64,000 nt of DNA from Streptomyces sp. NBC_01454 (GCF_036227565.1 NZ_CP109460.1:5208001-5272000); one strand, 5' to 3'. Counted from the first letter of the stretch, positions 1 to 9,137 are shown. Notes: a model not told the origin generated them from the letters alone. Program-made: numbers and translations.

Positions 1-147
1 TACGGCGTGTGGGTCGGCATCGGGGCGGCCGGTGCGGCGGTGGCCGGGATGGTGCTGCTCGGCGAGCCGGCCACCGCGGCCCGGATCTTCTTCATCGGTC
101 TGCTGCTGGTGGCGGTCGTCGGGCTGAAGGCGACGTCGGGGCACTGA
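1..147 (+). CDS. SMR-family multidrug/cation exporter, C-terminal part (truncated by window edge)
   Basis: The window opens inside a reading frame that ends at a TGA at 145-147. The 48 visible residues read YGVWVGIGAAGAA followed by GMVLLGEPATAARIFFIG and a last hydrophobic stretch ending in KATSGH. This is the typical C-terminal end of small multidrug resistance (EmrE/SugE-type) proteins: a YxVWxGIGxxG segment, the helix-3/helix-4 connection with GE, and a short fourth helix. SMR proteins are about 105-110 residues, so more than half lies outside the window, including the helix-1 glutamate. The family exports quaternary ammonium compounds, guanidinium or dyes in exchange for protons. The substrate cannot be decided from this fragment. 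Confidence 0.8.
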   Translation, partial: YGVWVGIGAAGAAVAGMVLLGEPATAARIFFIGLLLVAVVGLKATSGH

Positions 148-188
148 CGGCGGAGCCGTACCGGTGACGGGCGGACACCTCCGGCCGG

Positions 189-2387
189 CTAGCCGCCCCA
201 CTCCGTCGGCAGGCGCTGGTCCAGGTCATAGGCCTGCGGGGCCACCGTCGGGAAGTCGTTCGTGGGTTCCGTGGTCGGGGTGGGCTCGGCCGGCCCCGTG
301 GGGGTGGGGGGGCCGGCGGTGGGCCGGGTCGGGGCGCCGGTGGGCGGTGCGGGGAGGGTGGCGGAGTCGCTCGGGCCGGTGGACGGCGAGTCCGACGTGC
401 CGGGCGAGGCGGAGTCGCTGGTGGAGGGCTCCGGGGACGCCGACTCGGCGCCCTTCTCCAGCTGGAGGTCGAAGTCGCGGACGGGCTGCCCGTGCAGCGC
501 GGCCGCGGTGTAGTCGGCCCAGATCTGGGCGGGGTAGTCGCCGCCGTTGACCCGCGACAGGCCCCCCGCGCCGTACAGGGGCTCCTGCGCGGCGCTCTCC
601 GGGTTCTGGCCGAGGACGGCGACGACGGTGGCGAGGTCGGGGGTGTAGCCCGCGAACCAGGCGGCCTTGTCGTCCTCCGCGGTGCCGGTCTTGCCGGCCG
701 CGGGGCGTCCGGCGCCCTGGGCGGCGGTGCCGGTGCCGCCGTCGACGACGCCGCGCAGGATCGAGGTGGTGGTGTCGGCGGCCGTGCGCGGGACGGCGGT
801 GGCCTCCTCGCGCTCCGGCAGCTCGAGGTCCTCCTCGTTCTTGGTGACCTTGTCGACGAGGGTGTACGGCCGGTGGGTGCCGTGGTGGGCGAGGGTGGCG
901 TAGACCTGGGTCATGGCCAGCACGCTGGGGGTGGCGGTGCCCAGGGAGATGGCGCCCTGGGACGCGGCGAGGCTCGGGGTGTCGGCGGGGATGCCCAGGC
1001 TGACGGCGGTGGCCTTGACCTTGCCGGGGCCGACGTCGATGCCCATCTGGGCGTAGACGGCGTTGACGGACTTGTCGGTGGCCTCGGTAACGGTGATCGG
1101 GCCGTAGGAGCGGTCGTCCTCGTTGCCGGGGGCGAAGCCGGTGGGGCGGCCATGACTGACCGTCATGCGTTTGTTGGTGCCGTCGTAGACGGTGTGGGGG
1201 GTGATCGGGGCGCCGTCCTGGGTGGTGGAGTCGTTCTGCACGGCGGAGGCGAAGACGATCGGCTTGAAGGTGGAGCCGACCTGGTAGTCGCTGCGGGTGG
1301 CGCCGTTGACGTACTGCTGGGCGTAGTCGATGCCGCCGTAGAGGGCGACGACCCGGCCGGTCGCGGGGTCGATGGAGGCGCCGCCGGCCCGGACGGAGCG
1401 GTCGACCTTCCGGGAGTCGTCGAGCCGGTCCATCACCCGGGTGTTGACCGCCTTGACGAAGGCGTTCTGGCGCTTGCGGCTGATGGTGGTGGTGATGCGG
1501 TAGCCGCCGCCCCGCAGGGTGTCCTCCTCGAGGATCTGGTGGTCGGTGAGGTAGTCCTTGACGGCCTCGACGAGGTAGCCGCGCTGGCCGGTGAGTCCGG
1601 GGGAGGCCTTCGCGGGCTTCGGTTCGGGGAAGCGCAGCGCGGCCCGCTCGGCGGGGCCGAGCCACTTCTTGGTCACCATGCCGTCCACGACGTAGTTCCA
1701 GCGCGCCAGCGCCCGCGGGCGGTTGCCGGGGTGGGCGGTGATGTCGTAGGCGCTGGGGGCGTTGAGGAGGGTGGCGAGGTAGGCGCCCTGGGCGGTGGTC
1801 AGCGCCTCGGCGTCGCGGCCGTAGTAGGACTGGGCGGCGGCCTGGATGCCGTAGGCATTGCGGCCGTAGTAGCTGGAGTTGAGGTAGCCCTCCAGGATGT
1901 TGTCCTTGCTCACCTCGCGGTCCAGCTTGATGGCGATGAAGAACTCCTTGGCCTTGCGGGTGACGGTCTGTTCCTGGCCGAGGTAGTAGTTCTTCACGTA
2001 CTGCTGGGTGATGGTCGAGCCGGACTGTTTGCCCTTGCCGGTCACGGTGTTCCAGGCGGCCCGGAGCATCGCGGCGGGGTCGACCGCGGACTCGGAGTAG
2101 AAGTCGCGGTCCTCGGCGGCGAGGACGGCCTGCTGGACGGACTTCGGGATCTGGCTGAGCGTCACGTTCTGCCGGTTGACCTCGCCGTCGCGGGCCAGTT
2201 CCGAACCGTCGGAGTAGAGGTAGACGTTGCTCTGGGCCTTGGCGGCGCTGTTCGCCGGCGGGATGCCGACCAGCAGATAGCCGGTGATCATCCCGCCGAC
2301 GATGAGCAGCAGGAACAGCAGCACGGTGCCCAGCACCGTGCGCCAGGTGGGGAGGGCACGGCGCCAGCCCGTACGTGGTCCGCTCAT
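189..2387 (-). CDS. Class A penicillin-binding protein (glycosyltransferase/transpeptidase)
   Basis: This bifunctional peptidoglycan synthase polymerises lipid II and cross-links stem peptides outside the membrane. Counting from the chosen ATG (732 aa), a basic cytoplasmic tail is followed by one membrane anchor at about 18-40. The family-51 glycosyltransferase domain has the AEDRDF box with catalytic Glu near 92 and the STITQQYVKN box near 124. The transpeptidase domain has STFK near 372, SVN near 440 and KTGT near 566. The last 90 residues are a Ser/Thr/Pro-rich tail typical of actinobacterial PBPs. The frame stays open to 2507, but the ATG at 2387 has a GAGGAG upstream (11-nt gap) while the earlier ATGs have none. 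The divergent ABC operon starts about 385 bp away. Confidence 0.93.
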   Translation of the reverse strand: MSGPRTGWRRALPTWRTVLGTVLLFLLLIVGGMITGYLLVGIPPANSAAKAQSNVYLYSDGSELARDGEVNRQNVTLSQIPKSVQQAVLAAEDRDFYSESAVDPAAMLRAAWNTVTGKGKQSGSTITQQYVKNYYLGQEQTVTRKAKEFFIAIKLDREVSKDNILEGYLNSSYYGRNAYGIQAAAQSYYGRDAEALTTAQGAYLATLLNAPSAYDITAHPGNRPRALARWNYVVDGMVTKKWLGPAERAALRFPEPKPAKASPGLTGQRGYLVEAVKDYLTDHQILEEDTLRGGGYRITTTISRKRQNAFVKAVNTRVMDRLDDSRKVDRSVRAGGASIDPATGRVVALYGGIDYAQQYVNGATRSDYQVGSTFKPIVFASAVQNDSTTQDGAPITPHTVYDGTNKRMTVSHGRPTGFAPGNEDDRSYGPITVTEATDKSVNAVYAQMGIDVGPGKVKATAVSLGIPADTPSLAASQGAISLGTATPSVLAMTQVYATLAHHGTHRPYTLVDKVTKNEEDLELPEREEATAVPRTAADTTTSILRGVVDGGTGTAAQGAGRPAAGKTGTAEDDKAAWFAGYTPDLATVVAVLGQNPESAAQEPLYGAGGLSRVNGGDYPAQIWADYTAAALHGQPVRDFDLQLEKGAESASPEPSTSDSASPGTSDSPSTGPSDSATLPAPPTGAPTRPTAGPPTPTGPAEPTPTTEPTNDFPTVAPQAYDLDQRLPTEWGG

Positions 2388-2771
2388 ATTCGGTTGGACT
2401 CCTCGGCCGCCGCCGGAGGTTGTCCTGCGGCGGGTCGGTGTCATATCGGGGATGTGTGCGGTACGCGGGACGAGCAAATGCCGCACACGGGGCAACTCTC
2501 GCATCATCCGTGCCGGTCAGGAGGGGTGGCGCGCACCCCGGACCGCCACCTGACCGGCTGAATGGCGCCCAGGGCTCACCCGAAGCGGTGACAATTCGAT
2601 GGTGCCCGCCCGACCCGCCCTCTAGGCTCCGGTGTTTTGCGTCTCCGGCGCGAACGACGCGAAGAGCGACGCGAAGAGCGACGTGAAGAGCGACGCGAAG
2701 AGCGATGTGAAGAGCGACGTGAAGAGCGACGCGAAGAGCGATGTGAAGGACGAGGGGGGAGGGGGCGCGGC
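2388..2771. other. Divergent intergenic region, PBP gene / ABC-2 exporter operon
   Basis: This 384-bp gap separates the PBP gene (minus) from the ABC permease operon (plus). It holds the leader of the PBP gene, whose frame remains open up to 2507, and the 12-bp tandem repeat at 2661-2744. Two plus-strand frames and one minus-strand frame stay open through the repeat only because the repeat lacks stops. No clear promoter hexamers were found; a TAGGCT at 2623-2628 is a possible -10 element for the plus-strand operon. Confidence 0.4.
2661..2744 (+). repeat. 12-bp tandem repeat, seven copies, in the leader of the ABC-2 operon
   Basis: Seven consecutive copies of the unit GAAGAGCGAYGY occupy 2661-2744, with a degenerate copy just before and a truncated one just after. 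The variation is limited to the two pyrimidine positions. The array ends about 27 bp before the GTG start of the first permease gene and immediately before its purine-rich ribosome-binding region. If translation began upstream in the same frame, it would encode a charged Arg/Glu repeat, which is unlikely at the N-terminus of a membrane protein. It is more likely a leader repeat that can change copy number. Confidence 0.85.
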
Positions 2772-3566
2772 GTGTGGTACGCGGCCGTGGCGGCCGGCAG
2801 CTTCCGGCGGTACGCCACGTATCAAATGGCCACCGTGGCGGGCGTGTTCACCAACACCGTCTTCGGATTCATCGTCGCCTTCACCTATCTCGCGCTGTGG
2901 CACGAGCGGCCGCATCTGGGCGGCTACGACCAGGCGCAGGCGCTGACCTTCGTGTGGACGGGGCAGGCGCTGCTGGCGGTCGCGGCGCTGATGGGCGGCG
3001 GCCTGGACGAGCTGCAGGAGCGGATCCGCAGCGGGGACATCGCGGTGGACCTCTACCGGCCCGCGGATCTGCAGTTGTGGTGGCTGTCCGTGGACCTGGG
3101 GCGGGCCGGGCTGCAGCTGCTGGGCCGCGGGGTGGCGCCGATGGCGGTGGGCGCCCTGGCCTTCCCGCTCGCGCTGCCCCGCGACCCGCTGACCTGGGGC
3201 TGTTTTCTGCTGTCGGTGCTGTGCGGGGTGGTGGTCAGCTTCGCGCTGCGGTATCTGGTGGCGCTGGCCTCGTTCTGGCTGCTCGACGGCTCGGGACTGT
3301 CCCTGATCAGCGGCCTGGCCGGCATGTTCTTCTCGGGGATGCTGCTGCCGCTGCGGGTCTTCCCCGGCGGTCTGGGGGAGGTCGCCCAGCTGCTGCCGTG
3401 GGCGGCGGTGCTGCAGACGCCGGCCGATGTGCTGGTCGGGGCGCTGCGCGGGGGCGCGCTGGTGCGGGGACTGGTGTTCCAGGTGGCGTGGGCCGTGGGG
3501 CTGCTGGCGCTGGGGCGGCTGGTGCAGTCGGCGGCGACCCGCAAGGTGGTGGTGCACGGTGGGTAG
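2772..3566 (+). CDS. ABC-2 type transporter permease (first subunit)
   Basis: Six-helix integral membrane subunit of an ABC exporter, 264 aa from the GTG at 2772, close to the usual size of DUF990/ABC-2 permeases. The start is chosen because the frame upstream is only tandem-repeat sequence and a G-rich GGGGGAGGGGG ribosome-binding stretch lies at 2756-2766. The protein starts WYAAVAAGSFRRYATYQ, then has a helix at TVFGFIVAFTYLALW and the cytoplasmic stretch LQERIRSGDIAVDLYRP that is characteristic of this permease family. The gene overlaps the second permease by 8 bp, and the ATPase follows, so the three form one operon. Function is inferred as export; the substrate is unknown. Confidence 0.88.
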   Translation: MWYAAVAAGSFRRYATYQMATVAGVFTNTVFGFIVAFTYLALWHERPHLGGYDQAQALTFVWTGQALLAVAALMGGGLDELQERIRSGDIAVDLYRPADLQLWWLSVDLGRAGLQLLGRGVAPMAVGALAFPLALPRDPLTWGCFLLSVLCGVVVSFALRYLVALASFWLLDGSGLSLISGLAGMFFSGMLLPLRVFPGGLGEVAQLLPWAAVLQTPADVLVGALRGGALVRGLVFQVAWAVGLLALGRLVQSAATRKVVVHGG

Positions 3567-4416
3567 CGGGCGGCCGGCCTGGCCGGGGGCGTTCCGCGGC
3601 CGGGCGGCGGCGGTGGCGCAGGGGGTGTCGGCGTACGGGCTGATCGTGCGGATGTGGGTGCGTTCCAGCCTCGCCTACCGGACCTCGTTCGTGATGATGG
3701 CCTTCGGCAACTTCGCGGCGAACGCACTGGACTTCGTCGCGATCATGCTGATGTTCTCGCGGATCGACGCGCTCGGCGGGTTCTCGCTGCCGGAGGTGGC
3801 CTTCTTGTACGGCACCTCCGGCGTCGCGCTGGGCCTGGCGGATCTGCTGCTGGGCAGCATCGAGGGGCTGGGCCGGCGGGTGCGCGACGGCACCCTGGAC
3901 ACCCTGCTGCTGCGCCCCGCGCCGGTCTTCGCGCAGATCGCCGCGGACCGCTTCGCGCTGCGCCGGCTGGGCCGCATCACCCAGGCGCTGTTGGTGCTGG
4001 GCTGGTCGCTGCCGCGGATCGAGGTGGACTGGACAGTGGGCCGGGTGCTGATGGTGCCGCTGATGGCGGTGTGCGGCACGGCCATCTTCGCGGCGGTCTT
4101 CACGGCCGGGGCCGCCTTCCAGTTCTGGGCGCAGGACGCGGCCGAGGTGCAGAACTCCTTCACCTACGGCGGCAACGCGATGCTGCAGTACCCGCCGACG
4201 GTGTTCGCGAAGGAACTGGTGCGCGGGGTCACCTTCCTGGTCCCGCTGGCGTTTGTGAACTGGCTGCCCGCGCTGCGGCTGCTGGGCCGTCCCGATCCGC
4301 TGGGGCTGCCGGGCTGGGTCGATTTCCTGGGGCCCGTGGTGGCGGCGCTGATGTGTACGGGGGCGGGGCTGGCATGGCGGCTGGGGCTCCGGTCGTACCG
4401 CAGCACCGGGAGCTGA
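3559..4416 (+). CDS. ABC-2 type transporter permease (second subunit)
   Basis: Second membrane subunit of the exporter, 285 aa. The GTG at 3559 lies inside the end of the previous gene (stop 3564-3566), giving an 8-bp overlap that suggests translational coupling. It shares the layout of the first permease: an N-terminal arginine-rich segment ending in SLAYRTSFVMMAFGNF, six hydrophobic segments, and the cytoplasmic motif RVRDGTLDTLLLRP that parallels the RIRSGDIAVDLYRP of subunit 1. The two are ancient paralogues and probably form a heterodimer with the ATPase dimer. The frame runs open further upstream, but only through the shadow of the first permease. Confidence 0.88.
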   Translation: MGSGRPAWPGAFRGRAAAVAQGVSAYGLIVRMWVRSSLAYRTSFVMMAFGNFAANALDFVAIMLMFSRIDALGGFSLPEVAFLYGTSGVALGLADLLLGSIEGLGRRVRDGTLDTLLLRPAPVFAQIAADRFALRRLGRITQALLVLGWSLPRIEVDWTVGRVLMVPLMAVCGTAIFAAVFTAGAAFQFWAQDAAEVQNSFTYGGNAMLQYPPTVFAKELVRGVTFLVPLAFVNWLPALRLLGRPDPLGLPGWVDFLGPVVAALMCTGAGLAWRLGLRSYRSTGS

Positions 4417-4427
4417 CGGAGGGCCAT

Positions 4428-5492
4428 ATGACGGGCCGGGCACGGGACGACGAGGGGGCGGGTGTGGTGGGCGATGCTGCCGCGACGGAGCAGTTGATCG
4501 AGGTGGACGGCGTCGAGAAGGTCTTCTCGGTGCGCCGCAAGGCGGGCCGGCTGCGCCGGGTGCGCGAGGAGGTCCGGGCCGTGGACGGGATCTCCTTCCG
4601 GGTGCCGCGCGGCGAGATGGTCGGCTACATCGGGCCGAACGGCGCGGGGAAGTCCACCACGATCAAGATGCTGACCGGCATCCTGGTGCCCAGCGGCGGC
4701 CGGCTGCGGGTCGCCGGCATCGACCCGGCGCGCGAGCGCACCCGCCTCGCCCGCCGGATCGGTGTGGTCTTCGGGCAGCGCACCACCCTGTGGTGGGACC
4801 TGCCGCTGAAGGACTCCTACGCGCTGGTGCGGCGGATGTACCGGGTCCCGGACGCCGTCTACCGCGCCAACCTTGAGCGTTGCGTGGAACTCCTCGACCT
4901 GGCCCCGCTGCTGGACGTACCGGTGCGGCAGCTGTCGCTGGGGCAGCGGATGCGCGGCGACATCGCGGCGGCGCTGCTGCCCGACCCCGAGGTGCTGTAT
5001 CTGGACGAGCCGACCATCGGCCTCGATGTGATCAGCAAGGCGAAGGTGCGCGGGTTCCTGCGCGAGGTGAACGCCGAGCGCGGCACCACGGTCCTGCTGA
5101 CCACCCATGACCTCACCGACATCGAGCAGCTGTGCCGCCGGGTGATGGTGATCGACCACGGCCGGCTGGTCTACGACGGCGGTCTCGACGGGCTGCGCAC
5201 GGCCGGCGGCGGGGAGCGCACCCTGGTGGTGGACCTGGCGCGCGAACTCCCGCCGATCGAGGGCATCCCCGGCGCCCGCACGGTCCGGGTGGCCGGCCCC
5301 CGGCAGTGGCTGGCCTTCCCGGCGTCGCAGAGCGCGGCGCCCCTGGTCGCGGCGGTCGCGGCGCGCTATCCGCTGGTGGATCTGTCGGTGCGGGAGCCGG
5401 ACATCGAGTCCTTGATCGCCGAGTTGTACGCGGGTGGCGGGATGCGTGCGGATGCGGCCGGCGCCGGGGGAAAAGACGGCCGCGCCCTCTAA
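4428..5492 (+). CDS. ABC transporter ATP-binding protein of the ABC-2 exporter
   Basis: Nucleotide-binding subunit, 354 aa, starting at ATG 4428 with GGAGG at 4418-4422. Visible motifs are Walker A GPNGAGKST at about 69-77, signature LSLGQRMR at about 169-176, Walker B VLYLDEP at about 189-195 and the switch His in TTHD. The signature reads LSLGQ rather than LSGGQ, as is common in the DUF990-associated ATPase group. A C-terminal extension of about 80 residues follows the catalytic core and ends in a low-complexity AGAGGKDGRAL tail. It lies 11 bp after the second permease and completes the three-gene exporter operon. Confidence 0.92.
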   Translation: MTGRARDDEGAGVVGDAAATEQLIEVDGVEKVFSVRRKAGRLRRVREEVRAVDGISFRVPRGEMVGYIGPNGAGKSTTIKMLTGILVPSGGRLRVAGIDPARERTRLARRIGVVFGQRTTLWWDLPLKDSYALVRRMYRVPDAVYRANLERCVELLDLAPLLDVPVRQLSLGQRMRGDIAAALLPDPEVLYLDEPTIGLDVISKAKVRGFLREVNAERGTTVLLTTHDLTDIEQLCRRVMVIDHGRLVYDGGLDGLRTAGGGERTLVVDLARELPPIEGIPGARTVRVAGPRQWLAFPASQSAAPLVAAVAARYPLVDLSVREPDIESLIAELYAGGGMRADAAGAGGKDGRAL

Positions 5493-5501
5493 TCTGTCCG
5501 T

Positions 5502-6182
5502 ATGACTGAAGACCTTCCGGAACTGCGCGCCTCCGACGCCGACCGTGAGCGGGTCGCCGAGATCCTGCGGGACGCCGTCGCCGAGGGGCGGCTGGCGATG
5601 GAGGAGTTCGACGAGCGGCTGGAAGCGGCGTACCGGGCGCGCACCTACGGGGAGCTGGAGCCGCTCACCGCCGATCTGCCGGCCGTCGCGACGGCCCCCG
5701 CGCCGCTGTCGCTGCGCAAGGACACCGCGGCGGTGACGGCGTGGTCGGAGCGGATCGCGCACCACACGGAGGGCTCCGGGGCGGGCATCGGCATCCTGGG
5801 CGGCTTCCAGCGCAAGGGCCGGTGGACCATCGGGCGCCGCTTCACGGCGGTGTGCCTCATGGGCGGCGGCGAGCTCGACCTGCGCGAGGCGAACTTCGCC
5901 GGGCCCGAAGTCGTCATCACCTGCTGGGCGTTGATGGGCGGGGTCAGCATCGTGGTGCCGCCCGGCGTCGAGGTCGATGTGCGGGGACTGGGCATCATGG
6001 GCGGCTTCGACTCGCGGGAGGACGGGACGCCGGGCGAGCCCGGTGCGCCCCGGGTGATCGTCAAGGGGCTGGCCCTGATGGGCGGCGTCGGCGTCGAGCG
6101 CAAGCTGCTCAAGGAGGAGAAGCGCCGCCTGAAGGAAGAGAAGCGGCGCCTGAAGGACGAGGGGCGCAAGGAGCTGAACTGA
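5502..6182 (+). CDS. DUF1707 protein with LiaF-like C-terminal domain
   Basis: 226-aa protein starting at ATG 5502, nine bases after the ABC ATPase stop, so probably co-transcribed. Residues 1-55 carry the DUF1707 (SHOCT-like) motif ASDADRERVAEIL followed by GRLAMEEFDERLEAAYRA, found in many actinobacterial membrane-associated proteins. The centre contains repeated LMGG turns (CLMGGGELDL, WALMGGVSIVVP, GIMGGFDSRE, LALMGGVGVE), the beta-helix pattern of LiaF/DUF2154 cell-wall-stress proteins. The end is a short, highly charged helix with three KEEKRRL-like repeats, probably coiled-coil. There is no membrane span. Its role is unknown; related proteins link to envelope-stress signalling. Confidence 0.82.
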   Translation: MTEDLPELRASDADRERVAEILRDAVAEGRLAMEEFDERLEAAYRARTYGELEPLTADLPAVATAPAPLSLRKDTAAVTAWSERIAHHTEGSGAGIGILGGFQRKGRWTIGRRFTAVCLMGGGELDLREANFAGPEVVITCWALMGGVSIVVPPGVEVDVRGLGIMGGFDSREDGTPGEPGAPRVIVKGLALMGGVGVERKLLKEEKRRLKEEKRRLKDEGRKELN

Positions 6183-6206
6183 GCGGTGGCGCCTGCCCCG
6201 CCGGTG

Positions 6207-7517
6207 TCACAGCGCGGCGGGCGCGGCCTGCTTGAGGTGCTCCAGGTTCACCGCGTCGGCCATCGCCCTGAAGCCCTCGTCGCTCGGGTGGAGATGGTCA
6301 CCGGAGTCGTAGGAGGGCCGCAGCCGCACCGGCATCGACGGGTCGCGCAGCGCCTTGTCGAAGTCCACGACCTCGTCGTAGACGGAGCCGGAGCGAATGA
6401 TCCGGTTGACCTGCTGGCGGACCGAATTCAGCAGATCGGAGTAGCCGCGGTGTCCCCCGAACGGCGTAAGGGTGCTGCCGGTGACGCGCAGCCCGCGGGC
6501 ATGCGCCTCGCGGACGATCTGCCGCATCCCCGCCACGATCTTCTGCGGGTCGAGCTGACGCGGTGACTTGAACAGGTCGTTCAGCCCGATCTCGACGATC
6601 ACCGCCTTCACCCCGGTGCGCGACAGCGCGTCGCGGTCCAGGCGGGACAGCACGCTGGGCCCGTTGTTCGGCGAGAACCTGCTGCCGTTGACCAGCAGGC
6701 GGTTGCCGCTGATGCCCTGGTTGAGGACGCCGTAGCGGGGCGCGCCGGGCTCGTTGCGCAGCCTTGCTGCGAGGAAGTCCGTCCAGCGGTGGTTGGCGCC
6801 GGCGGTGGAGGTGATGCCGTCGGTGATGGAGTCGCCGATGGCGACGACCGCGCCGCGCGCCTGGGTGCTCCACACGTCCACACCGGTCAGATAGCGCCAG
6901 TACGGGCTCTGCTCGGTGTAGGCGGCGCCGGTGGCGTCCTCCGCCCGGTCGCCGCGCGCCAGGTAGGAGGTCTGCCGGGCGTACGGGTGATACGTGGCGG
7001 GGCCCGAGGACGACGGGGAGTACGTGGTGACCAGCAGGTCCGCGTCGCCCGGCACCTTCAGCCGGGTCGGGTCGCTGGTGACCGCGCCGCCCGCCGGGAT
7101 GGTCACCGCGGGCTTGCCGCCGAAGGACAGCCGCCGCATGGTGCCGGTCGCGGCGGTGGGGTTGCTGGGAGCCGCGGCCAGCGCCAGCGAGGCATGGCTG
7201 ACCACCAGCGGGCGGGTGCCGTAGAGGTTGGAGAGCTGGATGCGCACGCCGGAGCCGCCGACGCTGGTGTGCACGACGTTGCGTATCGACATCCCCGCGT
7301 AGCCGTTCAGGGTGCCCGGCTCGGCCGCCGCGGCGGCCGCCGACCAGGTGCCGACCCACTGGCCGGAGACCGCGGGGGCCGCCGGGTCGCGGGGCTTGTG
7401 GGGGGAACTGCCCAGGCCGCCGTCGTCGCCGCCGAAGCCGACGAATATCGCGGTCGAGATCAGCACGACCACTGCCGCCAGTCCGGCGAACAGGGCGTAA
7501 CCCACACTTTTGGTCAT
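6207..7517 (-). CDS. Membrane-anchored or secreted SGNH/GDSL hydrolase
   Basis: Esterase/lipase-fold hydrolase of 436 aa. The ATG at 7517 is chosen because AGGAGA lies 10 nt upstream and the protein then begins with MTKSVGYALF and one hydrophobic segment (about 6-28), a signal peptide or anchor. The four SGNH blocks are visible: GDSI with nucleophile Ser near 230, the Gly in NQGISGN, the Asn in IGLNDL, and the catalytic Asp/His pair in DSGDHLHP near the C-terminus. The N-terminal 190 residues form an extra beta-rich domain. The frame is open far upstream, but that part is antisense to the DUF445 gene. The gene converges on the DUF1707 gene, with 24 bp between stops. Confidence 0.9.
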   Translation of the reverse strand: MTKSVGYALFAGLAAVVVLISTAIFVGFGGDDGGLGSSPHKPRDPAAPAVSGQWVGTWSAAAAAAEPGTLNGYAGMSIRNVVHTSVGGSGVRIQLSNLYGTRPLVVSHASLALAAAPSNPTAATGTMRRLSFGGKPAVTIPAGGAVTSDPTRLKVPGDADLLVTTYSPSSSGPATYHPYARQTSYLARGDRAEDATGAAYTEQSPYWRYLTGVDVWSTQARGAVVAIGDSITDGITSTAGANHRWTDFLAARLRNEPGAPRYGVLNQGISGNRLLVNGSRFSPNNGPSVLSRLDRDALSRTGVKAVIVEIGLNDLFKSPRQLDPQKIVAGMRQIVREAHARGLRVTGSTLTPFGGHRGYSDLLNSVRQQVNRIIRSGSVYDEVVDFDKALRDPSMPVRLRPSYDSGDHLHPSDEGFRAMADAVNLEHLKQAAPAAL

Positions 7518-7781
7518 GCGGGAGGGGTCTCCTGGGGAAAGCGGAGCAACACGCTCCGGGCGGGCAAGGGCAGCGGATGGGCAGCGGCACCGTTGCGGTC
7601 CGATCGGTCCTTCATGATCCCACGGACCTCCGGGGAACCGCCCGGCGCCCCGGACCGTGCCGCCATGGCATGGACGCGGGGAACTCGTGGTTCGTTCCAG
7701 GAGTAGGTCACAGTGGGACACAGGGCCGGCCCGGCGGCCGGTGCGGAGCAGCATAGGCCGTCGGGATGACGGGGGAACGCG

Positions 7782-9137
7782 GTGGGAGCGGTGGAGCGGA
7801 TGGAACGCAGAGATTCGGACACGGCGGCCGGTGCGGCGCGCGCCCCGGTGACGCATGCCACGCCCGGGGCGGCCGGCTTCGCCTACGGCGCCGCCGACGA
7901 GGAGCGCCGGCGCGCGGTGCGCCGGATGAAAACCCTGGCCACCGGCCTGCTGCTGGCCGTCGCACTCGTCTACGTCCTGGCGAAATGGGCCGGATCCGCC
8001 GGGGCGGGCGGCTGGACCGGATTTGTCGCGGCCGCCGCGGAGGCCGGGATGGTCGGTGCGCTGGCCGACTGGTTCGCGGTCACCGCGCTGTTCAAGCGGC
8101 CGATGGGGCTGCCGATCCCGCACACCGCGATCATCCCCACCAAGAAGGACCAACTGGGTCAGAGCCTGGGGGATTTCGTCGGGGAGAACTTCCTCTCCGG
8201 CGAGGTCGTCCGCCGCCGGCTGCGCTCGGTGGCCGTCGGCCGGCGGCTCGGCGGCTGGCTCGCCGACCCGCGGAACGCCGACCGGGTCACCGCCGAGGTG
8301 TCCACGGCGCTGCGCGGCGCGCTGACCGTGCTGCGCGACTCCGATGTGCAGGCCGTGGTCGGCGAGGCGATCACCCGCCGCGCCGCCGCCCAGGAGATCG
8401 CGCCCGGACTCGGCACGCTGCTGGAGCGGGTCGTCGCCGAGGGCGGCCACACCCGGACGGTGGACCTGGTCGTCGCCCGCGCCCACGACTGGCTGGTCGA
8501 GCACGGCGACTCCGTGATGACCGCGGTCTCCGGCGGCGCGCCCGGATGGACCCCGCGGTTCGTCGACCGCAAGGTGGGCGACCGGGTCTACAAGGAGCTG
8601 CTGCGCTTCGTCACCGAAATGCGGGACATGCCCGCACACCCGGCGCGCGGGGCGATCGACCGCTTTCTGCGGGACTTCGCGGACGACCTGCAGTCCGACC
8701 CCGACACCCGCGCCCGGGTCGAGCGGCTGAAGTCCGAGGTGCTGGGGCGCGGCGAGGTGCAGGACCTGATCGCCTCGGCCTGGGGCTCGGTCCGCGCGAT
8801 GATCGTCGCCGCCGCCGAGGACGAGCGCAGCGAACTGCGCCTGCGGGTCCGGGCGGCGCTGCTGTCCCTGGGCCGGCGGCTGGCCGCCGAGGAGCGGCTG
8901 CAGGGCAAGGTGGACGGCTGGCTGGAGAACGCGGCGATCTATGTGGTGACGACCTATCAGAGCGAGATCACCTCCCTGATCACCGACACCGTCGCCGGCT
9001 GGGACGCCGAGCACACCTCCAAGAAGATCGAGGCGCACATCGGCCGCGACCTCCAGTTCATCCGCATCAACGGCACCGTCGTCGGCGCCCTGGCGGGCCT
9101 GGCGATCTACACCGTCTCGCAGGCCTTCGGCGGCTGA
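7782..9137 (+). CDS. DUF445 membrane protein
   Basis: 451-aa DUF445 protein. After a polar leader there is one transmembrane segment (TGLLLAVALVYVLA) and the hallmark stretch EAGMVGALADWFAVTALFK followed by PLPIPHTAIIP-like residues (here GLPIPHTAIIPTKK). A long helical, charged domain follows, ending with a second hydrophobic segment (GTVVGALAGLAIYTV). The family is widespread in Gram-positive bacteria and uncharacterised; it is thought to span the membrane near the division or outgrowth machinery. GTG 7782 has GGGGGAA close upstream and ATG 7800 has GGGAG 11 nt upstream; the longer form is given but either is possible. Confidence 0.88.
   Translation: MGAVERMERRDSDTAAGAARAPVTHATPGAAGFAYGAADEERRRAVRRMKTLATGLLLAVALVYVLAKWAGSAGAGGWTGFVAAAAEAGMVGALADWFAVTALFKRPMGLPIPHTAIIPTKKDQLGQSLGDFVGENFLSGEVVRRRLRSVAVGRRLGGWLADPRNADRVTAEVSTALRGALTVLRDSDVQAVVGEAITRRAAAQEIAPGLGTLLERVVAEGGHTRTVDLVVARAHDWLVEHGDSVMTAVSGGAPGWTPRFVDRKVGDRVYKELLRFVTEMRDMPAHPARGAIDRFLRDFADDLQSDPDTRARVERLKSEVLGRGEVQDLIASAWGSVRAMIVAAAEDERSELRLRVRAALLSLGRRLAAEERLQGKVDGWLENAAIYVVTTYQSEITSLITDTVAGWDAEHTSKKIEAHIGRDLQFIRINGTVVGALAGLAIYTVSQAFGG

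Noticed and set aside
492..2561. Long plus-strand open frame across the PBP gene
   Set aside because: It is antisense to a clear penicillin-binding protein and rich in low-complexity GVDG-type sequence. High GC leaves reverse frames open by codon bias.
2632..2946. Protein encoded by the 12-bp tandem repeat (DAKSD array)
   Set aside because: It is an alternative frame through the repeat that then runs out of phase with the real permease gene; no start signal supports it.
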